Positions 33,536 through 42,253 of a stretch of 64,000 nt of DNA are shown one piece after another. Origin of the DNA: Synechococcus sp. PCC 7336. GTDB taxonomy: Bacteria > Cyanobacteriota > Cyanobacteriia > Thermostichales > PCC-7336. A model generated the notes under the pieces. The model searched no databases and was not told the DNA's origin. It saw only the letters and a program-made list of their open reading frames with translations. Where the stretch lies: assembly GCF_000332275.1 (NCBI RefSeq), contig NZ_CM001776.1:1349268-1413267 (forward strand), read 5' to 3'. Made by a program: the position numbers and the translations under genes. Positions within the stretch are counted from its first letter, which is position 1. The number at the start of each line of letters is the position of its first letter.

Positions 33536-33829
33536 ATGCCTGCTGAAACTCTCTCGCGCTACGTTACTCGCAATACTGAGATTTTGAGCGGAGAGCCAAT
33601 TATTCTGGGCACTCGTACATCTGTTCGTGCTATTGTTGGCTTGTGGCGGCTTGGCATTATGCCAGAAGAAATCTTAAACCATTTGCCTCACCTAAGTCTA
33701 GCGCAAGTGTTTGACGCCTTGAGCTTCTATCTAGATTGTCAGGCAGAGATTAATGAATACATTGAGCAAAATCGGGTACCCGACGAACTCGTGCATCCAT
33801 CTGTGAGAGCCGCATTGGATGCCTCGTGA
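33536..33829 (+). CDS. DUF433 antitoxin
   Basis: 97 aa; residues 10-75 match the DUF433 helix-turn-helix fold (YVTRNTEILSGEPIILGTRT, then VGLWRLGIMPEEILNHLPHL). DUF433 proteins are the antitoxin partners of DUF5615 PIN-like toxins and probably repress their own operon. ATG 33536 is chosen over the TTG 12 bp upstream. Its stop overlaps the start of the next gene by 4 bp (GTGA), as in typical TA operons. Confidence 0.88.
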   Translation: MPAETLSRYVTRNTEILSGEPIILGTRTSVRAIVGLWRLGIMPEEILNHLPHLSLAQVFDALSFYLDCQAEINEYIEQNRVPDELVHPSVRAALDAS

Positions 33830-34170
33830 CAACTTTTGCGGCACTTTACACAGATGAGGATATCTCGGCTCTGGTTGCCACGTTGTTGAGATCGCGCGGT
33901 TTAGATATTATGACTGTTCCCGAACAAGCAACCCTTGGCAAAACAGATCGCGAGCAACTTGAGTTTGCTACGTCCATTAACCGGTGTATTTTAACCCATA
34001 ACCGAGTTGATTTTGAGCGGTTGCACCTACAGTATGTGGAAGAAGATAAACAGCACTCTGGAATTATTGTTGTGCCTCAGAAAAGAGCCTATGAAGTTGC
34101 CAAACGGGTTGGCATTTTGGTGAATGCACTGACGGCTGAGGAGATCGGGAATCAATTGCTTTATGCCTAA
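33826..34170 (+). CDS. DUF5615 PIN-like toxin
   Basis: 114 aa. PIN-like RNase fold of the DUF5615 family: N-terminal acidic ALYTDEDISALVATLLRSRG, middle Asp/Glu in GKTDREQLEFAT, and the conserved ILTHNRVDFERLH, which together form the metal-binding acidic cluster. It presumably cleaves RNA when released from the DUF433 antitoxin. It starts at GTG 33826 inside the antitoxin stop, so translation is coupled. All key residues seem intact, so the pair is likely functional. Confidence 0.85.
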   Translation: MTTFAALYTDEDISALVATLLRSRGLDIMTVPEQATLGKTDREQLEFATSINRCILTHNRVDFERLHLQYVEEDKQHSGIIVVPQKRAYEVAKRVGILVNALTAEEIGNQLLYA

Positions 34171-34304
34171 ATTTTTTGACGATGTCCATCTACCGCGAAC
34201 GGGCAAGCACTTCGCATCGCACGATCGCCACCTGCCTCTCTCTAGCCATTCCACCCCGGAACCGCCATCATAAATGCAGTCAAACTTTATCGAGAGTTCC
34301 ACTC

Positions 34305-34712
34305 GTGCGCCAACTCAAACCTGCTTTTGGCATCATTGCCCTCTTGCTCGCCTTCACCTTTGGATTCAACCCACCTGCTATGGCTGCCAGCCCCAACAAC
34401 CAAGCTACCCAGCAAATGATTGTCAAGGCCGATCCCGATCGCGTCTTCTCCGTTGCACAACAAGCCTTTACCGCTTGGCCTCGCGGCGAGTTCGTCGCCG
34501 CAGATGCCGAAACCCATGTCGTGAAAGGATTATCTCGCACTAAAGTGTTCAAATTTGTCGATGACATCACCGTGGCGATCGCCCCCACCAGCGACGATCC
34601 CCCTCAAACCCAACTGTCGATCCAATCTGTCGGTCGCATGGGCGAATACGACTTTGGCGGCAATCAACGTAATATTAACGAATACGTCGAAACGCTGAAA
34701 TCCTTTCTCTAA
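34305..34712 (+). CDS. DUF1499 protein, secreted or membrane-anchored
   Basis: 135 aa. The N-terminal hydrophobic segment PAFGIIALLLAFTFGF, followed by PPAMA, looks like a signal peptide. The mature part is DUF1499: ADPDRVFSVAQQAFTAWPRG, HVVKGLSRTKVFKFVDDITV and the end GEYDFGGNQRNINEYVETL. Function is unknown; the family is widespread in cyanobacteria and plastids. GTG 34305 with GAGAG 9 bp upstream is preferred, since the 43 upstream residues do not resemble the family and would bury the signal peptide. Confidence 0.78.
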   Translation: MRQLKPAFGIIALLLAFTFGFNPPAMAASPNNQATQQMIVKADPDRVFSVAQQAFTAWPRGEFVAADAETHVVKGLSRTKVFKFVDDITVAIAPTSDDPPQTQLSIQSVGRMGEYDFGGNQRNINEYVETLKSFL

Positions 34713-34785
34713 AACACATAGCGATGCGATCGACAGGGGCGTTAGACTCTCGGAAGCACCTATAGAGAATTTGGGCCAGACAGAC

Positions 34786-35550
34786 ATGGGAACGAACACT
34801 GGACGCTGGATGGCGATCGCCGTTGCTGCCGCCTTACCGGCGAGCATCGTTACAACCCCTGCCCTAGCCCAATTCATCAGTCCCATCCTCAACCCTTTAG
34901 TGGGTGCTTGGCTCGAATCAGAAGTCGATAGCGTCGACAATCTCTCCGTCTCCATTAGCGGTCGCGATCGCGACATCCTCGGCGGCACCATCGAACGGGC
35001 TGAAGTCTCGGGAGACAACTTAGTCCGGGATGGTTTCCACATCACCACAGTTCAATTAGACGGACGCAACATTCGCCTCAACACCCAAGCTGCTCTACGC
35101 GGCGAATCTCTGCGCTTAATCGAACCCCTGCCGGTCGCCGTGCAAATGCGCTGGAGCGAAGCGGATCTCAACCAGTCTTTGCAGGCCCCATTGATTCAAT
35201 CGCAGCTAGAAGCAGCTCGAGTCAAACTTCCCTTTGGCGACGAGCAATCGGTGGCTTTTCTCATCCGCGATCCGCAAGTCACGCTGCAAAATGGAGCGCT
35301 TCAGCTCGACGCCACCCTCGACATGCCTGGTGGCGACGCCGTACCGATCTCAATTGCGACTCAACTGCAAGCCCAAAACAGCAACCAACTGCTGCTAGTC
35401 AATCCCGTTTGGCTCAGTGGCGAAACTGCCATCCCGATTGAAGGGCTCGATCGCATGCTTCTCGACCTCGGCGAAGATGTCAGCGTGACTCGCCTTCAAC
35501 TATTAGCGGGCGAACTACTGTATGACGGCACCGTCACCATTCAGCCTTGA
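34786..35550 (+). CDS. DUF2993 (LmeA-like) secreted protein
   Basis: 254 aa with a signal peptide (WMAIAVAAALPASIVTTPALA) and a DUF2993 body: SPILNPLVGAWLESEVDSVD, SVSISGRDRDILGGTIERAE, and the tail strands. This is a second member of the family in the window, differing from the one at 18516 by having a signal peptide. A periplasmic lipid-binding role is inferred from the family. It follows the DUF1499 gene by 73 bp in the same direction. The open frame extends to 34771, but ATG 34786 gives a normal signal peptide. Confidence 0.8.
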   Translation: MGTNTGRWMAIAVAAALPASIVTTPALAQFISPILNPLVGAWLESEVDSVDNLSVSISGRDRDILGGTIERAEVSGDNLVRDGFHITTVQLDGRNIRLNTQAALRGESLRLIEPLPVAVQMRWSEADLNQSLQAPLIQSQLEAARVKLPFGDEQSVAFLIRDPQVTLQNGALQLDATLDMPGGDAVPISIATQLQAQNSNQLLLVNPVWLSGETAIPIEGLDRMLLDLGEDVSVTRLQLLAGELLYDGTVTIQP

Positions 35551-35565
35551 GTATATTCAGTCAAC

Positions 35566-36210
35566 TCAGCCGTTCGTGCAAGTCACACTAAACGTCATGG
35601 GCAAGCCAATGAATCGATTCTGATAGATTGCAAAAGAGGAAGCACGAGAACGTTTCACCATCTTCTCTAGGCGCTTGAAGGAAAACAAATAAAGACTGTC
35701 TCTATCATAAGCTGGCTTGTTTTTACCGCACCACTTATAAAATAGATCGTCATGCCAGTGTAAGAAGAAAACGCTAGTGTGCGATTCGATAGGGAAGTAT
35801 TTATTTGGAGTTGTAAAAAAGACATTTTTCGATACGCGCATCATTTCATTGAGAAACAATAGTTGCGATCGATCGTCGCCAACATGCTCGATCACTGCAT
35901 TGCTAAACACCCAATCAAACTCTTTGTCTGCAAAAGGGAACTTTCCACCTGAATATTGAACAAATTTTTTCCCGGGGAATTTACCTTCCATACCGATGAG
36001 CTCTCGCACTCCTAGGCCAGTATAGGTTTCTGGCTTGTAACGATAATTCTTGAGAAAGTAGTTTCGAGCAGGTTTTGCCCTGTTTGATTCTGGCGATACT
36101 CCTACATCTAAAACAGTCTCGCCTTCCTTGAAAAGAGAATAGAACTGCCGAAGCTTTTGTTCTCTAGAAAATCTCATTAATCGATTCTGTATCTTTTTTA
36201 AGATTGACAT
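35566..36210 (-). CDS. Class I SAM-dependent methyltransferase
   Basis: 214 aa. Motif I ETVLDVGVSPESN, an acidic post-I residue region, and motif IV/post-IV EFDWVFSNAVIEHVGDD resemble type-11 methyltransferases acting on small molecules or glycan/lipid head groups. The substrate is unknown. The gene is visibly AT-richer than its neighbours and poor in HIP1 sites, suggesting more recent acquisition. It converges on the DUF2993 gene (15-bp gap) and has a 349-bp AT-rich gap upstream. The N-terminus is basic (SILKKIQNRLMRFSREQKLR). Confidence 0.82.
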   Translation of the reverse strand: MSILKKIQNRLMRFSREQKLRQFYSLFKEGETVLDVGVSPESNRAKPARNYFLKNYRYKPETYTGLGVRELIGMEGKFPGKKFVQYSGGKFPFADKEFDWVFSNAVIEHVGDDRSQLLFLNEMMRVSKNVFFTTPNKYFPIESHTSVFFLHWHDDLFYKWCGKNKPAYDRDSLYLFSFKRLEKMVKRSRASSFAIYQNRFIGLPMTFSVTCTNG

Positions 36211-36559
36211 TCTGGCATCTCTCTATTGGTTGCTGAATTTTCACTGAGTCATTAACTGGCAAAATAGATTCACGCTCGCGAGATTGTAGAGAATCGCTCT
36301 TCCAAATCATTTTTCAGAGGTTGCTCTCAGGCTGCCCATTGAAAATGCATGCCAGTAGAGTGACTTCCTTTTCGAAGAATCAATATCTTGCCAACTGTAT
36401 ATAAGTTTTCCAAATTTCAATGTTCCCCCCAAGCCTCCGATCGCGATCTTCCCCAATACCACTCAACATTCAGGTGCGCGACTAAAACCAGGAGAGAGGC
36501 GGCTGCCGCCGCGCTATTCTTCAAGGGAGCTTGCAAGTTGCCGTTCTGCCGAGACCCCT
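36211..36559. other. Intergenic, AT-rich then GC-rich
   Basis: 349 bp between divergent genes. The left half is AT-rich like the methyltransferase gene; the right half contains a GGCGGCTGCCGCCGCGC hairpin (about 36500-36517) just upstream of the next gene. No convincing gene or repeat element was found. Confidence 0.3.
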
Positions 36560-37486
36560 ATGGCTACCCCCTCTATCGAAGCCCCCAACCTATTAATGTT
36601 CGCCGAGACCGCTCGCGTCTTGCAGCAGACCAGCCGCTCGTTAGTAGAACAGGGACGCGAGTCTGTCGATTTGCCGGGGCTGATGACCGAGGCGATCGCC
36701 AAGGCCGAGCAGCGGTTAGAAGAATTAGACCTGCCGCGATCGCCCCAACTGCGCCAAACCATTCGCTCGGTCCTGCAGCTTTCTTCCCCCGATGATGTGC
36801 TGGCTCTATTGCAGCGGCTGATCGGCATCGCCGGAGGAGATGTTGAAGCTTTTCTAGAACGTTCGGATGCAGGCGTAACGGGGGTCTTACTGCCCCGCGA
36901 GCTACTCTACAGCCAAGTGCTAGAGCTATTAGCCCAAAGACTGACAGAGACACAACTCGAAGAAATTGCAGCCGGGGGTAAAGGGGCGATCGCCACTGAA
37001 GTGGAGCGTTTGAATGACGAGATTGCCGCAGTGGCCCGCGATCGCCACATCGATATCGAACCCCTCCAGGCAACAGCCCGCAAGCAACTGCGGCCATGCG
37101 ATACGGCCGAACTGCTGCAACTGTTAGAAACCTTGGTCATAGAGATCGACCGCCAGCAGGAAGCACAAGACTTAGCCCGTGCCGCCGCCCGTGCCAAAGA
37201 TTCCATTACCCTGGCCGGTCCCCTCCTCTTTACCGAAATCTCCCAATACCTGCTCGGCGCCCCCAACAGCGCCCTCAGCCCCGATCGCCGCTTGGATCTC
37301 CAAACCAACCAAGCCAAAGCCCTCGCCAAGCTAGCTGCAATGGAGCGATTGGGTAAAGTTGACAATCCCGAAGCCCAAAAACAGCTCATCCGCGAGCTGA
37401 TCGCTCGCAGCAGTCCAGAAGAGCTGCTGAATATTTTGGAAACCTGTTTTGTGGCCGACGATTCGGGCGATCGCCCATTAGAGTAA
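36560..37486 (+). CDS. Uncharacterised helical protein
   Basis: 308 aa, Ala/Leu/Glu rich, predicted almost entirely alpha-helical with possible coiled coils (EAIAKAEQRLEELDLP; ETLVIEIDRQQEAQDLARAA). No membrane segment and no catalytic motif can be seen. I do not recognise the family. The regular spacing of Leu-rich segments (LLQRLIGIAG, LLQLLETLVIEI, LLNILETCFV) hints at a repeat-like solenoid. The TonB-like gene follows 137 bp later in the same direction, but no functional link is shown. ATG 36560 is the natural start. Confidence 0.65.
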   Translation: MATPSIEAPNLLMFAETARVLQQTSRSLVEQGRESVDLPGLMTEAIAKAEQRLEELDLPRSPQLRQTIRSVLQLSSPDDVLALLQRLIGIAGGDVEAFLERSDAGVTGVLLPRELLYSQVLELLAQRLTETQLEEIAAGGKGAIATEVERLNDEIAAVARDRHIDIEPLQATARKQLRPCDTAELLQLLETLVIEIDRQQEAQDLARAAARAKDSITLAGPLLFTEISQYLLGAPNSALSPDRRLDLQTNQAKALAKLAAMERLGKVDNPEAQKQLIRELIARSSPEELLNILETCFVADDSGDRPLE

Positions 37487-37623
37487 TCTTGCAGCGAACT
37501 CGGCGGAGTCGGGGGGCGATTAGCCGCAGCCGCGATTGCGTGCCCGCGCTAGGGGCATCTGCAAAAACGGGTGTTATAAATGGCTTAGTTGTGCCCGCAT
37601 TCAGTCCGATCGAAGGAGAGCTC

Positions 37624-38739
37624 ATGACTCTATCTGCGGAATACAGACGCAGAGAATCAGAAGCCGGCAATGACAGACTGCTGCTTTGGTTGTTGGGCTC
37701 CTTGGGCCTTCACCTCCTGCTTTTGCTCTTTTGGCTGCTGCGATTCTGGGCTTGGCCGGTGACTCCGCCAGAGCAAGAAACCATCGAGTTCACGATTGTA
37801 GACCCCAGCGATATCTTGCCGCCCGAAGACACCGAGCTGCGCGCCAATAACAATGCCCTCGATGGTGGCGAGGCCCGTCCCGAGCCCCCCTCGGCAGGAC
37901 GCCCTGCTGCTTCCGCAGCGCCTCCTCCCGCTCCACCTGCCCCCCCTCAAACAGCCCCGCAACCTCCTGCTCAACCCCCACAACCTCCCATCCAGGCCGC
38001 CCCCCCGGTTCCAGTCACGCCGCCCGAGCCTCCGGCCCCCGCTCCGCCGGAACCCGAACCCGAGCCGCTGCCGCAAGACACCATTGCTCAAGCTCCCGTG
38101 CCTCCGGCCCCCACTCCCCGCCCAACCCCCGTCCCCACTCCCCGTCCAACCCCTGCCCCCACTCCCCGCCCAACCCCCCGCCCAACTGCGCGCCCCACTC
38201 CAGCACCGATCTCGACTCCGGCCCCAGCCGCTCCTTCATCCCGTCAATCCAACCTCAATCAAATTGCCGCAGCCCCCTCGCCCCCTACTCCCCCCGCCCC
38301 CCAGACGCGACAATCGGCTGCCTCCCAGTTAGGCCCCCCCATTGCCGCCAGCTCTCGCGGCTCAGGAGGATCGGCTGCCTCCGGTCCTCTCAACCCCAGT
38401 CAAAGCGCGGCCCGTCCCCCCAGCGTCGCGGCCCGTGCCGAAGTGGATTGGGGGCCTTATTTAGCCCGCCTGCAGCGAGCCATCGAGCGCCACTGGATTC
38501 CCGGTCAGTCCAATTCATCCCGTCGCACTGTGGTGCTGTTCACCATTGCCCGCAACGGTCAAATCTCAAATCTGCGCTTGGCTCAGTCTTCTGGCAACCA
38601 ACAAACAGATTCCGCCGCAATTTCCGCCGTACAATTGGCTGCCCCTCTAGAACCGCTCCCAACCGCTTTTCAGGGAACGAATATCGACATCCACTTTACG
38701 TTCGATCTGACGGTGTCGCGAGGGGTGTTTATTAACTAG
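37624..38739 (+). CDS. TonB-like energy-transducer protein with Pro-rich linker
   Basis: 371 aa. One N-terminal transmembrane segment (LWLLGSLGLHLLLLLFWLL), a very long Pro/Ala-rich region (about 95-260, with repeats such as PTPRPTPVPTPRPTPAP), and a C-terminal TonB-type domain (LARLQRAIERHWIPG; VVLFTIARNGQISNLRL; SGNQQTDSAAISAVQLAAPL). TonB transmits proton-motive force from ExbB/ExbD to outer-membrane transporters. No exbB, exbD or receptor gene is adjacent. AGGAGAG directly precedes ATG 37624, so the longer open frame from 37489 is rejected. Confidence 0.82.
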   Translation: MTLSAEYRRRESEAGNDRLLLWLLGSLGLHLLLLLFWLLRFWAWPVTPPEQETIEFTIVDPSDILPPEDTELRANNNALDGGEARPEPPSAGRPAASAAPPPAPPAPPQTAPQPPAQPPQPPIQAAPPVPVTPPEPPAPAPPEPEPEPLPQDTIAQAPVPPAPTPRPTPVPTPRPTPAPTPRPTPRPTARPTPAPISTPAPAAPSSRQSNLNQIAAAPSPPTPPAPQTRQSAASQLGPPIAASSRGSGGSAASGPLNPSQSAARPPSVAARAEVDWGPYLARLQRAIERHWIPGQSNSSRRTVVLFTIARNGQISNLRLAQSSGNQQTDSAAISAVQLAAPLEPLPTAFQGTNIDIHFTFDLTVSRGVFIN

Positions 38740-38928
38740 TCGTTTGAGTTTGTTTCAGGCTTGCGTGGCTTTTTTCTGCCCGCGAGCCCAAATTTGAGTT
38801 GTAAGTTAAGACAACTTCCATTGTCTCCACTTTGACGTATCATACTCGCTGGCTCGGTTCCGCCTGGTGCGGCCCCGAGTAGTGGCGTTATTGCCCCAGA
38901 ACTCAAGCCCCTTCGCTCTCACGATTAT

Positions 38929-40320
38929 ATGGTTGACCTCACCCCCACCTCCAGTTTTAGTATCACGCTGCAACTGCACTTACCCAATCGCACTGGCATG
39001 TTAGCAAAGGTCGCCCAGGCGATCGCCGAAGAGGGAGGCAATCTCGGTCATATTGAATTGCTCGAACGGACCTTGAGTCACACGGTGCGCGAAGTGTCGG
39101 TGGATGCGGTCAGCGAAGCGCATGCCGAGCAGATTGTGCGGGCGGTGAAGGCATTGCCAGATGTTGCGATCGAATTGGTTTGCGATCGCACCTTCAACCT
39201 ACATCGGGGGGGCAAGATTCACATTCTCAGCAAGATCGAGATTTTATCGGCTTCGGATTTGGCGATGGTGTATACGCCCGGGGTGGGTCGCATTTGCAAG
39301 GCGATCGTCCAAGATCCACCCTCGGTTTACGACTTGACGGTGAAGGGGAATGCGGTCGGGATTGTGACGGATGGCAGCGCGGTGTTGGGCTTGGGCAATA
39401 TTGGCCCCGAAGCGGCCTTGCCGGTGATGGAAGGGAAGGCGATGCTGTTCAAGAAGTTTGCCGATCTCGATGCTTTCCCCATTTGTTTGGATACGCAGGA
39501 CATCGACGAGATTGTGCGGACAGTCGTGCATCTGTCACCAGTTTTTGGCGGCTTTAATTTGGAAGATATTGCAGCTCCCCGCTGCTTTGAAATTGAGGCG
39601 CGGTTGGAGGACAAACTGGAGATGCCCATTTTCCACGACGACCAGCACGGGACGGCGATTGTGGTGTTGGCGGCGCTAATGAATGCATTTAAGGTGGTGC
39701 AAAAATCCCTCAGTGAAGTGCGGATTGTCCTGAATGGAGCGGGGGCAGCGGGTGTGGCGATCGTTCAGCTTTTGAAACGGGCGGGGGCAAAGCAGATTGT
39801 GGCTTGCGATCGCCAGGGCATTATTGGCAGCCATCGCACGGACCTGACAGCCCAAAAGCGATCGCTGGCGGTAGATATGTCTGGCACGCTCGCCGATGTT
39901 ATTAAAGGGGCCGATGTGTTTATTGGGGTCAGTACGGGCAAGGCGTTGTCGGTCGAAATGGTTAGCAGTATGGCGGAACGGGCGATCGTGTTTGCTCTGG
40001 CCAATCCGATTCCCGAGATCCAGCCGGAACGGGTGCCTGACAATGTGGGGGTGATGGCCACGGGGCGAAGCGATTATGCCAATCAGATCAATAATGTCTT
40101 GGCCTTTCCGGGGGTGTTTCGCGGGGCGTTAGATTGTCGTGCGACGGGGATCGATGCGGAGATGATTTTGGCGGCATCGGAGGCGATCGCCAGTTTAGTG
40201 TCCAAAACTGATTTAGACCCCATCCACATTATTCCGTCGGTATTTGACGATCGCGTTGCGCCTGCGGTGGCGGCGGCCGTGAAACAGGCAGCTCGCGAAG
40301 CTGGGATTGCGCGCTGCTAG
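38929..40320 (+). CDS. Malic enzyme with N-terminal ACT domain
   Basis: 463 aa. Residues 8-85 form an ACT domain (TLQLHLPNRTGMLAKVAQAI), a likely allosteric site for an amino acid or similar ligand. The rest is an NAD(P)-dependent malic enzyme that converts malate to pyruvate and CO2: AMVYTPGVGRICKAI, the catalytic LTVKGNAVGIVTDG (Lys), metal-binding EDIAAPRCFEIEARL and FHDDQHGTAIV, and the Rossmann loop LNGAGAAGVAI. ACT-fused malic enzymes are typical of some bacteria, including cyanobacteria. ATG 38929; the promoter is probably in the 189-bp gap upstream. It converges on a FAD oxidoreductase 4 bp away. Confidence 0.92.
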   Translation: MVDLTPTSSFSITLQLHLPNRTGMLAKVAQAIAEEGGNLGHIELLERTLSHTVREVSVDAVSEAHAEQIVRAVKALPDVAIELVCDRTFNLHRGGKIHILSKIEILSASDLAMVYTPGVGRICKAIVQDPPSVYDLTVKGNAVGIVTDGSAVLGLGNIGPEAALPVMEGKAMLFKKFADLDAFPICLDTQDIDEIVRTVVHLSPVFGGFNLEDIAAPRCFEIEARLEDKLEMPIFHDDQHGTAIVVLAALMNAFKVVQKSLSEVRIVLNGAGAAGVAIVQLLKRAGAKQIVACDRQGIIGSHRTDLTAQKRSLAVDMSGTLADVIKGADVFIGVSTGKALSVEMVSSMAERAIVFALANPIPEIQPERVPDNVGVMATGRSDYANQINNVLAFPGVFRGALDCRATGIDAEMILAASEAIASLVSKTDLDPIHIIPSVFDDRVAPAVAAAVKQAAREAGIARC

Positions 40321-40324
40321 CAGT

Positions 40325-41383
40325 TCAAACTGCAATTTCTTGCAGCATGGCGACAAGACGCGCTCCGGCATCTTCACCAGAGATAAAAGCTCCTTCGACC
40401 GTCGGTCCCGCACACCAATCCCCCGCACAGACCAGAGGCCAACGGCGATTGCTTCCCTCTGCCGCCACTCTCGTGGCTAAGCTGGCCAACCCCACCGTTT
40501 CCACGGGAAGCGAGTAGCGCCAGCGATGCACCTGCATCCATTGGGGGGAAGTCAGCCAAGGTTCGAGGCGATCGCCTGCCCGCTCCAGCAAATACCGTCC
40601 GGCAGACTGCAACCCTCCCTCATCCGCATCCCAATATTCCTGTGCAAACTCGGCGGTGGAATGAATTGCGATTGTGGGCTGCGGCGGCTCGATTCGCTTG
40701 CTACTGTCGATCGCCAGCCATGTCACCCGCTCGTCATCCACCCACTTCACCCCCTGCCAGTCGGGTAAGACAACTTCGGGGTCGTAGCCGGCGATTGCTG
40801 CAATGCAGGGCATATATTCGGCGGATTGCAGGGGAGCGTAGAGGGGAGAGCTGTCATCTAACCAGTCGGCCAATAAAGCCAAAATTTGAGGGGCGGGCAT
40901 CGCGATCGCCACACTGGCAGCTCGATAAACGCGATCGTCTGTTGCGATCGCCTGCCAGCCTTCGGAGGTGACCCGTAACGATTGGATTCGCGTTTCCCGC
41001 TGCACGGTCACCGACTCGCACAGGTTTTTTGCGATTGCCGTCATGCCCATCGGACAGCAATAGCGAGGGTAGCGATTGTCCAGTTGGGCCGGATGCAATC
41101 CTGTTGGCTTGAGTTCGTAAATGTCGCGAGTCCATTCTGCCATCGTGCCCAGCTCGATCTGCTCGCGCACGAATCGCCGAAATCGGTCGTTGCTGGCGGT
41201 CATGTATTGGGCTCCGCGATCGATCGTTGCAGTCCCAAATGGAGTCTCCACCCGTCGGGTGTCCATCCTGCCGCCAACGCCGCGAGACTTTTCTAACACC
41301 AACACGTTCAACCCCGCCCGAACCAATCTACGGGCGCAAATCAGCCCCGATAGACCGGCTCCAATCGCGATGGTGTCGTACAT
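40325..41383 (-). CDS. FAD-dependent amine oxidase/renalase-like oxidoreductase
   Basis: 352 aa. N-terminal FAD-binding dinucleotide fold IAIGAGLSGLICARRL, then VLVLEKSRGVGGRMDTRRV with the GG-motif of amine-oxidase-type flavoproteins. The middle (RGAQYMTASNDRFRRFVREQ) and C-terminal flavin strand (LVCAGDWCAGPTVEGAFISG) match the renalase-like NAD(P)/FAD-dependent branch. The substrate is unknown. The 3' end lies 4 bp from the malic enzyme stop (convergent). Confidence 0.88.
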   Translation of the reverse strand: MYDTIAIGAGLSGLICARRLVRAGLNVLVLEKSRGVGGRMDTRRVETPFGTATIDRGAQYMTASNDRFRRFVREQIELGTMAEWTRDIYELKPTGLHPAQLDNRYPRYCCPMGMTAIAKNLCESVTVQRETRIQSLRVTSEGWQAIATDDRVYRAASVAIAMPAPQILALLADWLDDSSPLYAPLQSAEYMPCIAAIAGYDPEVVLPDWQGVKWVDDERVTWLAIDSSKRIEPPQPTIAIHSTAEFAQEYWDADEGGLQSAGRYLLERAGDRLEPWLTSPQWMQVHRWRYSLPVETVGLASLATRVAAEGSNRRWPLVCAGDWCAGPTVEGAFISGEDAGARLVAMLQEIAV

Positions 41384-41575
41384 CTTCTGTCAATCCTCAA
41401 TCACAAAACAGGCGTCAGTGCGATCGATGGCGCGAGCCAGCGCGATCGCCAAAGCGCATCGGCAATGCTATCTTTCCCGATCGCCTGCGTTCGGCGACAG
41501 CGGGCAATAATGCTCCAATAGCGGTCATAGTAATTAAAGAGTGATTTGTCGCTCGTTGCCGATTGAGGGAAGTCA

Positions 41576-41776
41576 ATGCGACTGCTGCAGCTATTACTCG
41601 TCAGTGTTGGATTGTTGTGGGTGACTGTCTTCGCAACCCAAAATTCCAGTGTGGTTTCTCTGCGGTTTATGGTCTGGCAATCGGTTCAACTGCCGTTGGG
41701 ACTGGTGGTTGTGATGGCGGCTTCTGTGGGGCTCTTCACGGCTTGGTTGCTGGCGGTGTTGCTGAAACGGAAATAG
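41576..41776 (+). CDS. LapA-domain (DUF1049) membrane protein
   Basis: 66 aa with two hydrophobic helices (LLVSVGLLWVTVFATQN and LGLVVVMAASVGLFTAWLLA) separated by a short loop (SVQLP), ending in the basic LKRK. This is the LapA/DUF1049 arrangement, a small inner-membrane protein linked in proteobacteria to lipopolysaccharide assembly. ATG 41576 is preferred over 41563, which is in another frame. Acylphosphatase follows 32 bp later in the same direction. Confidence 0.75.
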   Translation: MRLLQLLLVSVGLLWVTVFATQNSSVVSLRFMVWQSVQLPLGLVVVMAASVGLFTAWLLAVLLKRK

Positions 41777-41808
41777 GGGTATTGAGGAATGGTTGAGGCG
41801 ATCGCGCA

Positions 41809-42111
41809 ATGCTGAAAGATCCCGATCGAGCTCGGGAGACGATCCGAGCCCGCGTGTTGGTTTCGGGCCGAGTGCAAAGGGTTTCTTACCGAGCGTATAC
41901 CCGACGTGCGGCTGTGGCATTAGATTTGCAGGGATGGGTACGCAATCTGGCAGATGGTCGAGTGGAAGCGGTGTTTGAGGGGACTGCGCCAGCGGTGGAA
42001 GGGGTCGTGCGGTGGTGTCGCGAAGGAAGTCCGGCGGCGATCGTAGAGGCGGTGGAGGTGATTTACGAGCCTTTGGAACATTTGCAAGGGTTTGAGATTC
42101 GGTATTCGTGA
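41809..42111 (+). CDS. acyP: Acylphosphatase
   Basis: 100 aa. Hydrolyses acyl phosphates such as carbamoyl or 1,3-bisphosphoglyceryl phosphate. The phosphate loop GRVQRVSYRAYTRR contains the catalytic Arg, and GWVRNLADGRVEAVFEG holds the catalytic Asn. In most family members the loop is GxVQGVxFR; here Gly-Val-Phe is Arg-Val-Ser, a modest variation. The stop codon's last A at 42111 borders the family-3 repeat, which begins at 42112. Confidence 0.88.
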   Translation: MLKDPDRARETIRARVLVSGRVQRVSYRAYTRRAAVALDLQGWVRNLADGRVEAVFEGTAPAVEGVVRWCREGSPAAIVEAVEVIYEPLEHLQGFEIRYS

Positions 42112-42203
42112 TATAGCAGTCATAAATCAGTCGTGAACGCTAAGTGGCCTGAAACCCAGTGCTGGCAAGGATTGGGGTTTACAATTCATTTAGGATCGCT
42201 ATA
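42112..42203. mobile_element. Non-autonomous repeat element, family 3, copy 1
   Basis: 92-bp element nearly identical to 49306-49397. Terminal inverted repeats of about 27 bp: TATAGCAGTCATAAATCAGT at the left, and the complement of TATAGCGATCCTAAATGAAT at the right. Outer bases are TA on both sides, consistent with insertion at TA by an IS630/Tc1-type transposase (not in the window). It begins right after the acyP stop codon. Confidence 0.75.
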
Positions 42204-42253
42204 GATGGGGGTCGCGGTCGTTCACATGGGAAACTGTGGCTTAAAATTCATTT

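Noticed and set aside
36573-37120. Long minus-strand open frames antisense to the helical-protein and TonB-like genes
   Set aside because: They mirror the codon bias of the plus-strand genes (GC-rich third positions) and show no domain.
38101-38230. Pro-rich tandem repeats in the tonB-like gene as a CRISPR or repeat array
   Set aside because: The repeats are in frame and encode PTPRPTP units of the linker, not spacers.
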